NCBI GenBank assembly: GCA_039920745.1
Contig: JBDSDD010000081.1
Span: 21,983 to 85,982 of the forward strand
DNA from: Scleromatobacter sp039920745
GTDB taxonomy: Bacteria > Pseudomonadota > Gammaproteobacteria > Burkholderiales > Burkholderiaceae_C
DNA: 64,000 nucleotides
Reading direction: 5' to 3'
Part shown: in pieces, positions 10,141 through 16,873 of the stretch
Layout: every line of letters starts with the position of its first letter
Numbering within the stretch: position 1 is the stretch's first letter
Translations under genes and position numbers: made by a program
Notes under the pieces: model-generated
Database searches by the model: none
What the model was told of the DNA's origin: nothing
Seen by the model: only the letters and a program-made list of their open reading frames with translations

Positions 10141-10977
10141 TCAGGCCGCCGCGGGCGCTGGCGGCAGTTGCGCCTGGACCTGCACTTGAAGCAGGTCGGG
10201 CTCGATCGCCGGCGCCGGCGCCAGGTCGGCCGCGGCCGGCTGCGGCCCGGTCAGCGTCATCAGGATGTCGGCATACCAGGCGCAGTTCAGGCCCAGCGAC
10301 TCGTCGAGCACCTGGTCGCGGTCGCCCATGTCCAGCCGCGCCGAATGGACGCCCAGCAGCAGCCACGGCAAGGTCGGGTTGCGCGGCGTGGTCGCCCAGT
10401 CGCGCATCACCACTGGCGCGCCGCTCGCGCCGCGGTGCATGCGCGCGTCGGTCAGGAAGTAGCCCTGGCCCTGGAAGCGGATGCCGTACGACGACGCGAC
10501 GATCGCCTGGCGCACGACCGGCAGGTGGTGCAACCCGTCATGGAAGCCGAGCGGAAAGCCCGACACCAGCAGCGACGCGCCGACGCCGATGGCATCGCCC
10601 GGCGACGCCAGCTGCGCCGGCGTGAACGCGCGCAGCACGCCGTCCTTGGGCAGCTTGCTGCGATCGAGCTCGAGCACCGCGATGTCGACCTCGCCGCCGC
10701 TGTCGCGCCCTTGCCGCCACACGCTCTTGCCGTCCTTGTAGAGCGGGATCGAGAAGCCGGTGGAGCGCGTCAGGTCGAAGCCGTCCAGGTGCAACTCGAT
10801 CTCGATGCGGTCGGGCAGGTGCTTGTTGGGCGCGTCGATCACCACGTGGCGGCTCGTCACCAGGTACAGCGCGCCGTCGCGCTCGAAGAAGAAGCCGCTG
10901 GCGTTCGTCTGCAGCAGCGGCCCGAGGAACGTGGAGACGCGGGCGGTGGCGAGCAGCAGGGGGTCGGCGGTGGTCAT
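10141..10977 (-). CDS. trypsin-like serine protease domain protein, no signal peptide
   Basis: A 278-residue protein with a complete apparent catalytic triad: His in LVTSRHVVID (near residue 45), Asp in GGEVDIAVLELD (near 97) and Ser in RMHRGASGAPVVM (near 185). The order and spacing fit the chymotrypsin/Deg fold, and the GASGAP form is seen in many bacterial uncharacterised trypsin-like proteins. There is no signal peptide or membrane helix, so a cytoplasmic location is expected, unlike most Deg proteases. The C-terminal about 35 residues are Ala/Pro/Gln-rich and probably disordered. No PDZ domain is seen. Confidence 0.72.
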   Translation of the reverse strand: MTTADPLLLATARVSTFLGPLLQTNASGFFFERDGALYLVTSRHVVIDAPNKHLPDRIEIELHLDGFDLTRSTGFSIPLYKDGKSVWRQGRDSGGEVDIAVLELDRSKLPKDGVLRAFTPAQLASPGDAIGVGASLLVSGFPLGFHDGLHHLPVVRQAIVASSYGIRFQGQGYFLTDARMHRGASGAPVVMRDWATTPRNPTLPWLLLGVHSARLDMGDRDQVLDESLGLNCAWYADILMTLTGPQPAAADLAPAPAIEPDLLQVQVQAQLPPAPAAA

Positions 10978-11213
10978 GACCGATCATGACAGGCTGAAAC
11001 GCTGCCGCGGCGGGCGCGTCGGTAGAAAAAGGGATTCACCTTGCCCCACTCGCGGGCCGGCGAGCGCTTGTGCGGGCGCTGCCAGGCCTTCTTCGACAGT
11101 GCCCCGGTTGCTTGTTTCGATGCAGATGCCGGGGACCTTGCCGGCAGCAGGCGAGAATGACCGCGGCCGCTCGGCCGTCCCGTCCCCTCTCGTCCGGGCA
11201 CTTCGTGAAGCGC

Positions 11214-11978
11214 ATGCTGATCCTGATTCCTCTCCTGCTCGTCGCTCTCTACGCCGGCTGCTGCGTCCTGCTCTACCTCAAGCAGCGCACGTTCCAGTAC
11301 TTCCCGACGCCGCGCCGGCTCGGCCCGACGCAGATGGCCGGCGCCTTCCAGAGCGGCGACACCCTGCTGCAGCTGACCGTGCGGCCGCACGCGGGGCCGG
11401 GCGCGGTGCTGTACTTCGGCGGCAATGCCGAGGACGTCTCCGGCAGCGTGGGCCCGCTGATGGCCGCCTTTCCCGAGCGCGAGATCGTGATGCTGCACTA
11501 CCGCGGCTACGGCGGCAGCGCCGGCACGCCCACCGAGGCCGACATCGCCGCCGACGCCGCCGGCCTGTTCGACCAGGTGCACGCGCGCCATCCCGACGTG
11601 ATCGTCATCGGCCGCAGCCTGGGCACCGGCGTCGCGGCGCGGCTGGCCAGCACGCGGCCCGTCGCCAAGCTGGTGCTGGTGACGCCTTACGACAGCCTGC
11701 TGGGCATCGCCCAGATCGGCTTCCCGCTGTTTCCCGTGCGCTGGCTGCTGGTCGACAAGTACGAGTCGTGGCGCTACGTGCCCCTGATCACCGCGCCCGT
11801 GCTGATCCTGCGCGCGGAGCACGACGAGACGATTCCCGCGGCGAGCACCGAGGCGCTGCGCGCGCGCTTTCCGGCCGGCCAGGCCCAACTCGTCGTCGTG
11901 CCTGGGGCGAGCCACAACACGATCATCGACGACCCGGTGTACGTGCAGGCGTTGGCCGCCTTCGACACGCCCCGCTGA
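11214..11978 (+). CDS. membrane-anchored alpha/beta hydrolase
   Basis: A 254-residue protein from ATG 11214. An N-terminal hydrophobic helix (ILIPLLLVALYAGCCVLLYL) anchors or exports it. The hydrolase core shows VLYFGGNAEDV (oxyanion region), IVIGRSLGTGVAARLA with the nucleophile Ser in GRSLG, an Asp near AEHDETIP, and His in GASHNTI. This matches the BEM46/YfhR-like family of membrane hydrolases. GTG at 11205 and ATG at 11157 are possible alternatives; I chose the one just before the membrane helix. Its stop overlaps the next start (TGATG). Confidence 0.8.
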   Translation: MLILIPLLLVALYAGCCVLLYLKQRTFQYFPTPRRLGPTQMAGAFQSGDTLLQLTVRPHAGPGAVLYFGGNAEDVSGSVGPLMAAFPEREIVMLHYRGYGGSAGTPTEADIAADAAGLFDQVHARHPDVIVIGRSLGTGVAARLASTRPVAKLVLVTPYDSLLGIAQIGFPLFPVRWLLVDKYESWRYVPLITAPVLILRAEHDETIPAASTEALRARFPAGQAQLVVVPGASHNTIIDDPVYVQALAAFDTPR

Positions 11979-12517
11979 TGCGCTTCGCCGCCTTCCTGCG
12001 CAACGTCAACCTGGGTCGGCCCGACAGCCCGACACGGGCCCTGCTGGAGTCGGCCTTCCTCCAGTCGGGCGCCGCGAGCGCGGCGTCGTTCCAGGTCAAC
12101 GGCACGCTGGTCTTCACGCCCGCATCCGGGCAGCGCGCCCGCGCGGTGGCGTCACGCGCCTGCGCGGCGATGCGCGCGAGCTGCGGGATGCGCGAGCCCG
12201 TCTTCGTGCGCAGCCTCGACGAGCTGCAGGCGCTGGTGGCGAGCGCCCCGTTCGCCGGTCGCGTGGCCGAGGGCCGCGATGCCTGCTGCATCAGCTTCCT
12301 GGGCGCGCCGCCGACGGCGTTGCCGGCGCTGCCGCTCGTCACGCCGCGCCACGACCTGGAGATCCTGCGCGCCGACGACACCCACGTGCTGAGCATCAGC
12401 CGCTGGATCGGGGCGTCGGCCGGATCGCCCAATGCCTGGCTCGAGCGACAGCTGCGGGAGCCGGCCACGACGCGCAACTGGCGCACGCTGGTACGCCTCG
12501 TCGAGAAATATTCCTGA
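11978..12517 (+). CDS. DUF1697 family protein
   Basis: A 179-residue protein with the DUF1697 pattern: an N-terminal FAAFLRNVNLGR, then LLESAFLQSGAASAASFQVNGTLVF and the C-terminal EILRADDTHVLSISRW and RNWRTLVRLVEK. Members are widespread, small, cytoplasmic and uncharacterised. The ATG overlaps the hydrolase stop by one base (TGATG), so the two are probably translated together. Confidence 0.82.
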   Translation: MRFAAFLRNVNLGRPDSPTRALLESAFLQSGAASAASFQVNGTLVFTPASGQRARAVASRACAAMRASCGMREPVFVRSLDELQALVASAPFAGRVAEGRDACCISFLGAPPTALPALPLVTPRHDLEILRADDTHVLSISRWIGASAGSPNAWLERQLREPATTRNWRTLVRLVEKYS

Positions 12518-12550
12518 GCGAACGGATCTTTTGAGCGGAACCTCGCTCAG
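12514..12550. other. inverted repeat at the DUF1697 stop
   Basis: CTGAGCGA at 12514-12521 is repeated in inverse as TCGCTCAG at 12543-12550, an exact 8-bp stem with a 21-base loop. It overlaps the stop codon of DUF1697 and ends nine bases before the acyltransferase start. There is no T-run, so a simple intrinsic terminator is unlikely. Confidence 0.4.
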
Positions 12551-12558
12551 ACCCCGCG

Positions 12559-13737
12559 ATGACAGCCTCCCCCTCCCGCAATTCCGGACTCGACACGCTG
12601 CGCGCCTGCGCCATCGCGCTCGTGTTCATGTACCACTACGAAACCTTCGTCAGCCGCACGTCCACGTTCGGCTGGTTGGGCAACATCGGCTGGACCGGCG
12701 TCGACCTGTTCTTCGTGCTGAGCGGCTACCTGATCGCCAACCAATTGTTCGCGGGCATTACGCGCGGGCAGTCGCTGTCGCTGCCGCGCTTCTACGCGCG
12801 CCGCGCGCTGCGCACGCTGCCGGTGTTCTGGCTGGTGCTGGCGGCCTTCATGCTGTTCCCGGCGGCGATGGGTGGACGACCGCCGCCGCCGTGGTGGCGC
12901 TTCCTCACCTTCACGCAGAACATCGGCCTGCCGGCCGGCACGGCGTTCTCGCACGCGTGGTCGCTGTGCGTCGAGGAGCAGTTCTACCTGGTGTTGCCGG
13001 CGGTGCTGGCCATCGGCCTGTGCCTCGCACGCGGGCGCGTCACGCTCACGCGCGTTCACGGCTGGGCGCTGATGGGCGCGGTCGTCGTCGGCGGCGTGGT
13101 TGCGCGTTGCTGGCTCTGGCAGTCCTACGGGCGTTCTGCTGATGGCAGCGGCGCGGGCTACATGTCGTGGATCTACTACGCCACGCTGTGCCGCGCGGAC
13201 GAGTTCATCCCCGGCGTGGCGGTGGCGATGCTCAAGAACTTCCATCGTCCGACCTGGGACCAGCTGATGGCGCGCGGCAGCTTGCTGAGCGCGATCGGCG
13301 CCGTGGCCGTCGTCGGCATGTTGACGCTCACCTTCAACTTCTACGACATCGATGGCTACGGCTGGGGCTTCTTCATGACCGGCTTCGGCTATTCGCTCAA
13401 TGCGCTGGCGTACGCGGTGCTCGTCGCGGCCGCGCTGAGCCCGCAGGCCCGCGTGCTGCGCTGGCGCCTCCCCGGCGCCGACAAGCTCGCGTTGTGGTCG
13501 TACGCGATCTACCTGTCGCACAAGCCACTGGCCTACTTCCTCTCGCAGCAGCTTAAGCCGCTGGGCGTGTCGGATGGCCCGCGGCTGGCGATCGTCACGC
13601 TGGCCTGCATCGCAATGGGGGGCCTGCTTTACAAGCTGGTCGAGGCGCCATTCATGGCGTTGCGCGATCGCTTGGTGCCGACCAACTTCGACGACGACAG
13701 GCGGCCGGCGGCGCTGCCTGTCGCTGTCAGTCCCTGA
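12559..13737 (+). CDS. acyltransferase family 3 membrane protein
   Basis: A 392-residue integral membrane protein with about ten helices. The N-terminus SGLDTLRACAIALVFMYHYE carries the R/H pair of the acyltransferase-3 (OafA/NodX-like) family, GVDLFFVLSGYLI is the next conserved loop, and SLCVEEQFYLVLP with the conserved Glu pair follows. Such enzymes O-acetylate cell-surface polysaccharides or lipids. No polysaccharide biosynthesis genes are adjacent, so the acceptor is unknown. It overlaps the converging downstream gene by 11 bases. Confidence 0.88.
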   Translation: MTASPSRNSGLDTLRACAIALVFMYHYETFVSRTSTFGWLGNIGWTGVDLFFVLSGYLIANQLFAGITRGQSLSLPRFYARRALRTLPVFWLVLAAFMLFPAAMGGRPPPPWWRFLTFTQNIGLPAGTAFSHAWSLCVEEQFYLVLPAVLAIGLCLARGRVTLTRVHGWALMGAVVVGGVVARCWLWQSYGRSADGSGAGYMSWIYYATLCRADEFIPGVAVAMLKNFHRPTWDQLMARGSLLSAIGAVAVVGMLTLTFNFYDIDGYGWGFFMTGFGYSLNALAYAVLVAAALSPQARVLRWRLPGADKLALWSYAIYLSHKPLAYFLSQQLKPLGVSDGPRLAIVTLACIAMGGLLYKLVEAPFMALRDRLVPTNFDDDRRPAALPVAVSP

Positions 13738-14224
13738 CGCGACGCATCTTCATCACCCAGTTGGTTTCCCACGGGCCGTCGGCGGCGCCCTTGTCGCCGA
13801 TGAGCGCGAAGTCCTGCGACCAGCGCGCGTCGTCCGGGCCCAGCCGCTCCCACAGGAAGCGCACGCGCACCGGGCGGCCGGCGTCCGCGTCGACGCCGAA
13901 GAACACGCCGCGGTCGCCGTTCCAGCCGCCGTGCACTGGCGGCGTGATGAGGCCGTCAGTGCTGTTGATCCAGTAGATGGACCAGCGCTGCTCCGCGACA
14001 TCCAGCGTGCGGAACGTCACGCCGGTGAAGCCCCTGCTCGTGAACACGTTCTCGTCGATCGAGATCTGGCCGTCCATCAGCACGCTGGCGCGGCTCGTGT
14101 GGTCGAACTCGATCCAGTCGTTGCTGCCGACGTTGCGTTCGGGCAGGCGGCGATTGACGACGTGCCAGGTGCCTCCGACGAGGAAGTCGAAGTCGTGAGG
14201 GCGGCCGATGAAGTCTGTGGTCAT
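13727..14224 (-). CDS. conserved hypothetical protein, DUF1579-like fold
   Basis: A 165-residue protein with no signal peptide. The N-terminus FDFLVGGTWHVVNRRLPERN, followed by alternating beta strands (VLMDGQISIDENVF, RWSIYWINSTDG, RVRFLWERLGPDDARWSQDF), resembles the small lipocalin-like/DUF1579 proteins often annotated as ligand-binding. It begins four bases after the NIPSNAP stop, so the two form an operon. Function unknown. Confidence 0.72.
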   Translation of the reverse strand: MTTDFIGRPHDFDFLVGGTWHVVNRRLPERNVGSNDWIEFDHTSRASVLMDGQISIDENVFTSRGFTGVTFRTLDVAEQRWSIYWINSTDGLITPPVHGGWNGDRGVFFGVDADAGRPVRVRFLWERLGPDDARWSQDFALIGDKGAADGPWETNWVMKMRRVRD

Positions 14225-14228
14225 GGTG

Positions 14229-14987
14229 TCAGCTTTCGAAAGGGTGATGGCGACGCAGCGCCGAACGGGGGGTGGGCGCGAGGCGCAGCTGCGTGGCCTC
14301 GCCGGAAAGAAGGGCGCGCCACTCGGGGCGCTGCAAGCAGCCGGACTCGGCCAGCAACGCGGCGTGGCGGCGTTGCGCGGCCTCGTCGTCGAAGCGCGTC
14401 AGCCAGGCGATGACGGACTCGCCCTCGCGCACCGGCAGGCGCGGGAAGTTGTTCGCGGCGGGCTCGGTCACCCAGCACGCCAGCAGGTCGCCGCCGACGC
14501 CGACCCACCAGGAATGGATGTGCTGGTCGAAGGCGTGCAGCAGCGCGTCGTCGGCCGGCCCGCGCAACGGGCAGACGGTGATCGTGAAGATGCCGCCGGC
14601 CGGCGCCGCATCGGCGACCGGCGGGCGAGGCAGGAGCGCTTCGCGCAGGCCGCGGTTGCAGGCGAGCGGGCGCAGCAGCAGCACATCGTCGCTGTCGACC
14701 ATCGTCGCGTTGGCCGCGTCGCGATGGCGCTGCCACGCCGGGCCGCCGTAGAACGCGCCGAGGGCGTCGGCGCGGGCGGCCATGTCGGCGAAGCCGCGCA
14801 GCCAGACGAAGCGGTCGGGGGCGTCGAGGTCGCGGAACGTGCCCAGCACCCGGATGCCGGCGTCCTCCTGCGGCTCGACGAACGCGCGCTCGAACAGCGC
14901 GATCAGCGCGTCGCGGCGGCCGGGGTGCAGCGTGTACTGGCGCAGTTCGAGCACGGCCAGCGCTTCGGTGACGACGGGGAAAGACAT
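14229..14987 (-). CDS. NIPSNAP family protein, two-domain
   Basis: A 252-residue protein. The first half (LELRQYTLHPGRRDALIALFERAF, then RVLGTFRDLDAPDRFVWLRGF) is a clear NIPSNAP/dimeric alpha-beta barrel repeat; the second half (IFTITVCPLRGPADDALLHAFDQHIHSWW onward) is a diverged second copy. The start at 14987 has AGGAG nine bases upstream. NIPSNAP proteins are putative monooxygenase-like or scaffold proteins. It is divergent from a WYL-type regulator with palindromes between them, suggesting direct control. Confidence 0.82.
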   Translation of the reverse strand: MSFPVVTEALAVLELRQYTLHPGRRDALIALFERAFVEPQEDAGIRVLGTFRDLDAPDRFVWLRGFADMAARADALGAFYGGPAWQRHRDAANATMVDSDDVLLLRPLACNRGLREALLPRPPVADAAPAGGIFTITVCPLRGPADDALLHAFDQHIHSWWVGVGGDLLACWVTEPAANNFPRLPVREGESVIAWLTRFDDEAAQRRHAALLAESGCLQRPEWRALLSGEATQLRLAPTPRSALRRHHPFES

Positions 14988-15011
14988 GGCGGCAACTCCT
15001 GGGTTGGTGCA

Positions 15012-15053
15012 ATGACGTCATCCTCGCAAGCAATAGATGACAAGGCATGTCAT
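15012..15053. promoter_or_regulatory. two palindromes in the divergent NIPSNAP/WYL intergenic region
   Basis: The 89-base gap holds ATGACGTCAT at 15012-15021, a perfect palindrome, and ATGACA-AGGCA-TGTCAT at 15037-15053, a perfect 6-bp inverted repeat. The two share the half-site ATGAC, spaced about 28 bases centre to centre. This is the expected layout for an autoregulatory operator of the divergent WYL regulator that also controls the NIPSNAP operon. Binding itself is inferred. Confidence 0.6.
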
Positions 15054-15076
15054 GTATCAATGGCAAACTTGCCTTC

Positions 15077-16042
15077 ATGCGTGCCAGCCGACTTCTTTCC
15101 CTGCTGATGCTCCTGCAGTCGCGGGGCCGCGTCAGCGCCCAGGTGCTGGCCGAGGCACTGGAGGTCTCGGTGCGCACCATCCACCGCGACGTCGACGAGC
15201 TCAGCGCCGCCGGCGTGCCGATCTGGGCCGACCGCGGGCGCCTGGGCGGCTTCCAGCTGCAGCCGGGCTGGCGCACGCGCGTCGACGGCCTGACGGCGCC
15301 CGAGGCGCAGGCGATGTTTCTGGGCGGCCTGCCGGGGCCGGCGGCGGAGCTGGGGCTGGGCGAGGCGATGGCGTCGGCGCAGTTGAAGCTGCTGGCGGCG
15401 CTGCCCGACGGCTGGCGCGAGGACGCCCGCCGCGTCAGCGCGCGTTTCCACCTCGACCCGATCGACTGGTACCGCGGCCCGTCGGCCACCGACCACCTGC
15501 CGGCGATCGCGCAGGCGGTGTGGGGCGAGCGCCGCGTCGCGTTGCGCTACGAAAGCTGGAAGGGCGAGGTGTCGCGCCGCGTGGATCCGCTGGGGCTGGT
15601 GCTGAAGGCGGGCATTTGGTACCTGGCCGCGCAGGTGGGCAACGGCGTGCGGACGTACCGGCTGTCGAACATCCTCGACCTGGGCGTCACCGACGAGCCG
15701 TTCGAGCGCCCGGCCGACTTCGACCTGGCCACGTGGTGGCAGGCGTCGACGAAGCGTTTCGAGAGGGAGCTGGCGGTGGACACCGCGCAGCTGCGCGTCA
15801 CGCCCGCGGGCCTGAAGGCCTTGCGCGACCTGGGCGCGTCCGTGGCGCAGGCGGCGGAGGCGTCGGCCTCGGCGCCGGATGAAGCGGGGTGGCGGCGGGT
15901 GACGATTCCGATCGAATCGATCACGCATGCCGCCGCGCAGGTGTTGCGACTCGGCGCGCAGGCCGAGGTGCTCAAGCCGGCGGCGTTGCGACGAGAGCTG
16001 AGGGAGCGGATCGAGGCTGTTGCGACGCTGTACCGTGATTGA
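15077..16042 (+). CDS. YafY-family transcriptional regulator (HTH_11 + WYL)
   Basis: A 321-residue regulator. The N-terminal helix-turn-helix reads LLSLLMLLQSRGRVSAQVLA, then VSVRTIHRDVDELSAAGVPI. WYL-domain landmarks follow: LRYESWKGEVSRRVDPLGLVLKAGIWYLAAQ and a C-terminal VTIPIESITHAAAQVLRLGAQAEVLKP (WCX region). WYL domains bind small ligands or nucleic acids. ATG 15077 is chosen over the upstream frame because homologues begin close to the helix-turn-helix; an earlier start would run through the palindromes. Confidence 0.88.
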   Translation: MRASRLLSLLMLLQSRGRVSAQVLAEALEVSVRTIHRDVDELSAAGVPIWADRGRLGGFQLQPGWRTRVDGLTAPEAQAMFLGGLPGPAAELGLGEAMASAQLKLLAALPDGWREDARRVSARFHLDPIDWYRGPSATDHLPAIAQAVWGERRVALRYESWKGEVSRRVDPLGLVLKAGIWYLAAQVGNGVRTYRLSNILDLGVTDEPFERPADFDLATWWQASTKRFERELAVDTAQLRVTPAGLKALRDLGASVAQAAEASASAPDEAGWRRVTIPIESITHAAAQVLRLGAQAEVLKPAALRRELRERIEAVATLYRD

Positions 16043-16090
16043 TGCGGGGTGGCGCGCTTGCTGGGCGACGATCCGGCTGGATCAGGCGAC

Positions 16091-16201
16091 TCAGGAGTGG
16101 GAGTTCGTCGGCGTGGCGACGATCGCGCCACCTCCACCGCCGTTTAGGATTTCCGGCCCGCCGACGACCGCCAGCATTTCCTGGGTCGTCAGTTCGCGCA
16201 T
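16091..16201 (-). CDS. double-glycine leader micropeptide, 36 aa (bacteriocin-like)
   Basis: A short frame from ATG 16201 to TGA 16091. The first 15 residues, MRELTTQEMLAVVGG, fit the class II bacteriocin/microcin leader consensus at every key site: Leu -12, Thr -11, Glu -8, Met -7, Val -4, Gly -2, Gly -1. The predicted mature 21 residues are Gly-rich (PEILNGGGGG at the start) and have no Cys. No clear Shine-Dalgarno is visible, which lowers confidence. It lies 273 bases beyond a small gene of the sigma/kinase operon on the same strand, whose product also ends in a Gly-rich tail. No C39-peptidase ABC exporter is in the window. Confidence 0.5.
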   Translation of the reverse strand: MRELTTQEMLAVVGGPEILNGGGGGAIVATPTNSHS

Positions 16202-16370
16202 CGCGGCGGGCGCTTGCGGCGTGTGCGTGGATTCGTCATTCGTAATTTCCGGTTAGTTGAGAAGCCGGCGGAGTTTGCGACGCAGCAGTGACGTTTGAGT
16301 GGCTTGACGATGATTGCAAGCGAGTGGTCAAGCAGCGTTGCGGATTGCCCGCTGTCGCAGCGGGACACCC

Positions 16371-16407
16371 CGGCGCCCAGACCGAGGGTGCTCAAGCCCG
16401 CGGCGTT
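16371..16407 (+). pseudogene. decayed copy of the WYL regulator 3' end
   Basis: Bases 16371-16407 align with 15951-15986, near the 3' end of the WYL regulator gene, with a few substitutions and one inserted G (CGGCGCCCAGACCGAGGG then TGCTCAAGCCCGCGGCGTT against CGGCGCGCAGGCCGAGG then TGCTCAAGCCGGCGGCGTT). The frame is broken by the insertion. Similarity fades on both sides. This suggests an old partial duplication or the scar of a rearrangement around the micropeptide. Confidence 0.5.
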
Positions 16408-16474
16408 ACACCGCGGGCTGTTGAATCAGCGGAACGCCCTCCCGGCTTCCTGCGCGGATTGACGGGCCGAAGTG

Positions 16475-16858
16475 TCAGCAGTCGGGCATGCCGCTGCCGC
16501 CGCCGCCGTTCTGGATCACCGGATCGACGCTGTATTCCTGCTCCGTCTTGACGCTGACGACGTTGACCGTGTATTTCAGCTCATCGGCGACCTTGTTGCG
16601 GTCGTACAGCGCCGCGGTAACGTCGCTCGTGGTCCACGACGCGAACGGGAAGTCGTCGAACGGCACATCCAGCGTGATGGCCTTGGTCATCGCGAAACGA
16701 TAGCCCGGGGTGGCCAGTGTGAAGTTGAGCAGCACGTTGCTGGCACCCTTGTCGATGGGAACCGGGTTGGGGCTGCAAGTGATGACGACATTGCCGTCAG
16801 GAAGGGTCGTGACGTCGACCGTGACCGGAACGACGCGTTTGGGAGTGTGTTCTTGCAT
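16475..16858 (-). CDS. small beta-rich protein of the sigma/kinase operon, 127 aa
   Basis: I do not recognise this family. It starts 15 bases after the kinase stop with AAGGGA upstream, so it is in the same operon. There is no signal peptide. Alternating beta-type segments dominate (VPVTVDVTTLPDGNVVITCSP, NVLLNFTLATPGYRF, ITLDVPFDDFPFASW, KYTVNVVSVKTEQEYSVDP), suggesting an immunoglobulin-like or beta-sandwich fold. It ends in VIQNGGGGSGMPDC, a flexible Gly-rich tail with a terminal Cys, which resembles the NGGGGG stretch of the nearby micropeptide. It may be a substrate or output of the kinase, but this is only context. Confidence 0.72.
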   Translation of the reverse strand: MQEHTPKRVVPVTVDVTTLPDGNVVITCSPNPVPIDKGASNVLLNFTLATPGYRFAMTKAITLDVPFDDFPFASWTTSDVTAALYDRNKVADELKYTVNVVSVKTEQEYSVDPVIQNGGGGSGMPDC

Positions 16859-16873
16859 GGTGATTTCCCTTGA

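Noticed and set aside
12514..12550. Intrinsic terminator between DUF1697 and the acyltransferase gene
   Set aside because: The 8-bp stem has a 21-base loop and no T-run, so it is listed only as an inverted repeat.
16020..16256. A 78-codon plus-strand frame after the WYL gene
   Set aside because: No Shine-Dalgarno, mixed composition, and it is opposite the more convincing GG-leader frame.
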